Of a DNA stretch of 64,000 nt, positions 62,752 to 64,000 are shown in pieces. The notes under the pieces are model-generated. The model did not search any database. It saw only the letters and a list, made by a program, of their open reading frames with translations, and was not told the DNA's origin. This stretch comes from Gelatoporia subvermispora B (lineage: Eukaryota > Basidiomycota > Agaricomycetes > Polyporales > Gelatoporiaceae): positions 1,557,541 through 1,621,540 of the forward strand of contig KB445798.1 of NCBI GenBank assembly GCA_000320605.2, written 5' to 3'. Positions within the stretch are counted from its first letter, which is position 1. The number at the start of each line of letters is the position of its first letter. A program made the position numbers and the translations under genes.

Positions 62752-62931
62752 GTCGGTGCACTTAGTACGAGAGTGATTGGTGTAGCGCTACGAGAGGACG
62801 GCGTACCAACAGAGTGCAAATATCTGATGAACAGCAGTGGTTCGATATAGAGGGCGGCTAGATAGAAGCTAGAGGGAACTGTTGGCGAGAGTTCGGCTCA
62901 GGAGACGGATGTGAGTTAACCAGCACTCACA

Positions 62932-62941
62932 CTTGATCAAG
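62932..62941 (-). other. Palindrome at the Gypsy primer-binding position
   Basis: CTTGATCAAG, a perfect 10-bp palindrome, directly follows the 5' LTR (minus strand), where a tRNA primer site is expected. I see no obvious tRNA 3'-end complement starting TGG. Confidence 0.5.
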
Positions 62942-63311
62942 TGTGATGTCGCTACAACTTGTCGGGGCTCGAGACGGCGAGCACGAAGATGGAGCGAGAG
63001 AATTCTGGATTGCCAGGACGCTTCTCGCGCCTCTTAAATACAACGTTGGTACTACGATCGAGTCCGGAATGTACCTAGAATTACATAGATCGAATGGAGA
63101 AGTCATAATGTCCGTGCCCGAGTCCAGGGGAGTCATCCTGTGACGAGCCAAGAGTCCGGATGACTCGTCAGGTTACGATCGACTCCTGTTTACAGGAGAA
63201 CGGAGTGCTGATCGTATGGAGGGAGGTACGGGATATGTCGTGGACGGAGACATACCGGATATGGACGGGGCCAAACAGGGCCAAAGCCTACCAGCAAGTC
63301 GCGGCTCAACA
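62942..63311 (-). repeat. Gypsy 5' LTR (370 bp)
   Basis: Partner of 52193-52562. On the minus strand it would carry the promoter driving Gag-Pol, whose ATG is at 62751 after a 190-nt leader. Confidence 0.95.
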
Positions 63312-64000
63312 GCAAGGATTTGGTCATCTAGTCCGTTCCCGATGATGTTGTATTGTCAGTCGGTTGACCGTACACCGGAGAATTATGCATGACGCGACAT
63401 GGCACATCCTTCGCCTATTGCTCAGGGAATGCCGGTCCACCAGAGCCAGGGAGTACAGCAGTATCAAGCTGTTATTCTCAGGATACATACGTCGCACGCT
63501 GTAAATAATTTGGGCCAGGTCAGTTGATGTAGCTTCGTCGTGAAGGGGCGGAGTACATACTGAACATAAAATGCAGACGTTTTGGGCACCTGACGTTGTC
63601 CCCAGATCGCTGCGTGACCGGCGCTGATTGCACCGTATCCTGTAGCCGAAGGTGTGAGCGCAATGTATGAAACGCAGATACACAATGACAATGCCCCAGT
63701 TCTCAAACAGAATGTTGACATTATGCAGCTCCAGTAACACGAATTGTGTCCACACGTGGGCTAGCACCACGATACTGACAAGACTCAGAAGCGAAATGAC
63801 AAGATTGATGCGAAAGTGGTAATGCTTCCACATGCATCGTTTCAGGTCAGTTACACTCTTCATCAAGTCAGTACACGCGCATGACGTGGTACATCAGGAT
63901 CGATCAGACGGGACCAGCGGACAATGTGAGGCACCGAGGGGATATCAGGCCCTGCGATCGTGGACGTCCTCCAACATGTATTTCGGCTAGGCTGACACGA
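63312..64000 (+). pseudogene. Copy 3 of the Zn-cluster family, 3' part (runs off the window)
   Basis: It aligns with copy 2 from its codon 17 on (copy 2 ...GACGCAAGGACTTGG; here GCAAGGATTTGG). An in-frame TGA at 63390-63392 stands where copy 2 has AGG (ARRDM), independent of the transposon. Downstream, exon 2-like sequence (ATGCAGACGTTTTGGGCA near 63570) is recognisable but diverged and broken. The cluster-encoding exons would lie beyond the window, so the state of the zinc motif is unknown. Confidence 0.75.

Larger units (their letters stand above)
52193..63311 (-). mobile_element. Ty3/Gypsy LTR retrotransposon, interrupted by a Copia element
   Basis: It is bounded by two 370-bp direct repeats (LTRs) and a 4-bp target duplication, GCAA (52189-52192 and 63312-63315). 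Coding direction is minus: Gag-Pol begins at 62751 and its C terminus lies at 52757-53030, split by a Copia element at 53031-58275. Without the insertion the Gypsy is about 5.9 kb. On the minus strand its LTR starts TGTTGAG and ends ATCACA. The two LTRs differ at one position that I can see (near 52485 versus 63234), so the insertion is young. Confidence 0.95.

Overview
The window looks like nuclear DNA of a filamentous basidiomycete, probably an Agaricomycete. Genes are broken by many short introns (about 45-75 nt, GT-AG). A tRNA gene carries an intron at the canonical position. The gene families are typical of such fungi: TRI5-type terpene synthases, a basidiomycete-like P450, Old Yellow Enzyme (OYE) paralogues, a Kre9-like wall protein, and Copia and Gypsy elements. 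There are no bacterial operons. All intron-exon structures below were read by eye from splice signals, reading frame and paralogue comparison; none is backed by transcript data. LAYOUT. 0.7-6.8 kb: intron-containing tRNA-Asp, a tRNA-like relic, an OYE gene with one nonsense codon (OYE-A, minus strand), and a trichodiene-synthase-like terpene synthase (TPS1). 7.1-14.3 kb: an unknown Ser/Pro-rich protein, a long F-box/WD40 protein and a hemerythrin-HHE protein. 14.7-23.1 kb: a decayed unknown gene, an aldo-keto reductase with a C-terminal membrane helix, a second TRI5-like synthase (TPS2) and a cytochrome P450. 23.8-28.7 kb: ORC5 and an unknown coiled-coil, probably nuclear, protein. 29.7-32.1 kb: OYE-B (three of the five family introns missing) and a Kre9/KNH-like GPI-anchored protein. 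32.6-41.4 kb: a large BEACH-WD40 protein and profilin. 42.5-45.9 kb: intact OYE-C and wrecked OYE-D. 46.2-64 kb: three tandem copies of an unusual gene family with a Zn2Cys6-like cluster near the C terminus. HOW THE GENES MIGHT WORK TOGETHER. Two terpene synthases, one P450, one aldo-keto reductase and four OYE loci (two apparently intact) lie within 45 kb, interleaved with housekeeping genes. They could form a loose terpenoid pathway: cyclisation or ionisation of a prenyl diphosphate, then oxidation, carbonyl reduction and ene reduction. This is inference from co-location. MOBILE DNA. The third Zn-cluster paralogue is split by a 5.9-kb Gypsy element (370-bp LTRs, 4-bp target duplication). A 5.2-kb Copia element, with apparently identical 392-bp LTRs, a 5-bp target duplication and an uninterrupted 1,479-aa Gag-Pol frame, is inserted in opposite orientation into the 3' end of the Gypsy pol frame. 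The layers can be ordered: gene duplication, Gypsy insertion, Copia insertion. The paralogue also has its own stop codon, of unknown timing.
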